Assembly (NCBI GenBank): GCA_964580525.1
Contig: CAZOKN010000045.1
Span: forward strand, 1 to 14,564
Source: CAZOKN01 sp964580525
Lineage (GTDB): Bacteria > Pseudomonadota > Alphaproteobacteria > Rickettsiales > UBA6187
DNA: 14,564 bases
Reading direction: 5' to 3'
This document shows positions 14,293 to 14,564 of the stretch, piece after piece (the stretch's first letter is position 1; every line of letters begins with the position of its first letter). Below the pieces are notes generated by a model. The model ran no database searches, was not told where the DNA came from, and was given only the letters and a program-made list of their open reading frames with translations. A program made the position numbers and the translations under genes.

Positions 14293-14564
14293 TTATTTCT
14301 TCAAATCAGCTGACATTTGCAGCATTTTATCCAAAGGTTTTTTTGCGGATATTCTGAGATTTTCTTCTATTTTTATTTCAGGACTGCCGTTCACCATGCA
14401 CATATAGAGCTTCTCTAAAGTGTTCATTTTCATATAAGGACATTCATTGCAAGATGTGCATGCTCCATCATCTAATCCCGGCACGTCATAAAAAGTGCTT
14501 TTCGGAGATATTTTTTTCATCTGGTGTAAAATGCCTGGCTCCGTAAGAACAATAAATTCGCCAC
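14293..14564 (-). CDS. nadA: Quinolinate synthase NadA, C-terminal part (partial)
   Basis: The last ~90 residues of quinolinate synthase, which condenses iminoaspartate with dihydroxyacetone phosphate in de novo NAD synthesis. The reading frame is open through the right edge (GEFIVLTEPGILHQM...), so the gene starts outside the window; the ATG at 14520 is internal. The EFIV-T-x-GI-x-H/Y-x-M segment and the C-x2-C-x2-C motif (ACTSCNECPYMKMN), near the [4Fe-4S] cluster site in the C-terminal domain, identify the family. Classical Rickettsia lack this route, so its presence suggests a metabolically richer organism. Confidence 0.93.
   Translation of the reverse strand, partial: GEFIVLTEPGILHQMKKISPKSTFYDVPGLDDGACTSCNECPYMKMNTLEKLYMCMVNGSPEIKIEENLRISAKKPLDKMLQMSADLKK

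Overview
The window is an AT-rich stretch of an alphaproteobacterial chromosome, and several features point to the Rickettsiales or a close relative. At the left edge, on the minus strand, is the 5' end of a 23S rRNA gene. It has its own strong sigma70-type promoter and is preceded by protein-coding genes, not by 16S rRNA and tRNAs. An unlinked 23S is typical of Rickettsiales, though it also occurs in other lineages. The protein families agree with Alphaproteobacteria: a DUF2125 protein, an adrenodoxin-type ferredoxin, Tad-pilus CpaC and CpaD, and an ELM1-family protein. Flagellar export genes, Tad-pilus genes, nadA and glutamine synthetase together suggest a less reduced or deep-branching member, not a classical tick or louse rickettsia. 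This placement is inference.

Layout. Minus strand, 1-2349: 23S rRNA (partial), its promoter, a DUF2125 membrane-anchored protein and a [2Fe-2S] ferredoxin. Plus strand, 2530-6492: fliR-flhB (flagellar export gate), then pepA (leucyl aminopeptidase) with a clear promoter, then holC (DNA polymerase III chi), with a 13-bp hairpin between the last two. A strong terminator at 6518-6543 separates holC from the convergent minus-strand block. Minus strand, 6563-7666: a eukaryotic-type (GSII) glutamine synthetase with a long, structured leader. Minus strand, 7923-10434: a compact three-gene set of an unrecognised 136-residue protein, a 545-residue protein with an Ulp1/C48-like (clan CE) cysteine protease domain, and trmL. 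Minus strand, 10682-12484: cpaC and cpaD behind their own promoter. Minus strand, 12588-14564: nadA (partial), rlmE and an ELM1-family gene.

The most interesting object is the three-gene set at 7923-10434. The 545-residue protein carries the hallmarks of a SUMO/ubiquitin-like-protein protease: the WLS entry motif, HW, DSF, and Q-N-D-x-S-S-C-G. A low-complexity linker and a hydrophobic segment near the C-terminus follow. Bacteria have no SUMO or ubiquitin pathway, so such proteins are usually effectors acting in a eukaryotic host. Here the gene is tightly coupled to an unknown small upstream gene and overlaps the tRNA methyltransferase start by one base. Together with the rickettsial-type features this suggests a host-associated bacterium with an undescribed effector, possibly with a dedicated partner protein.

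I saw no tRNA genes, CRISPR arrays, insertion sequences or transposases in the window. Every recognised gene appears intact except the 23S and nadA, which run off the ends.
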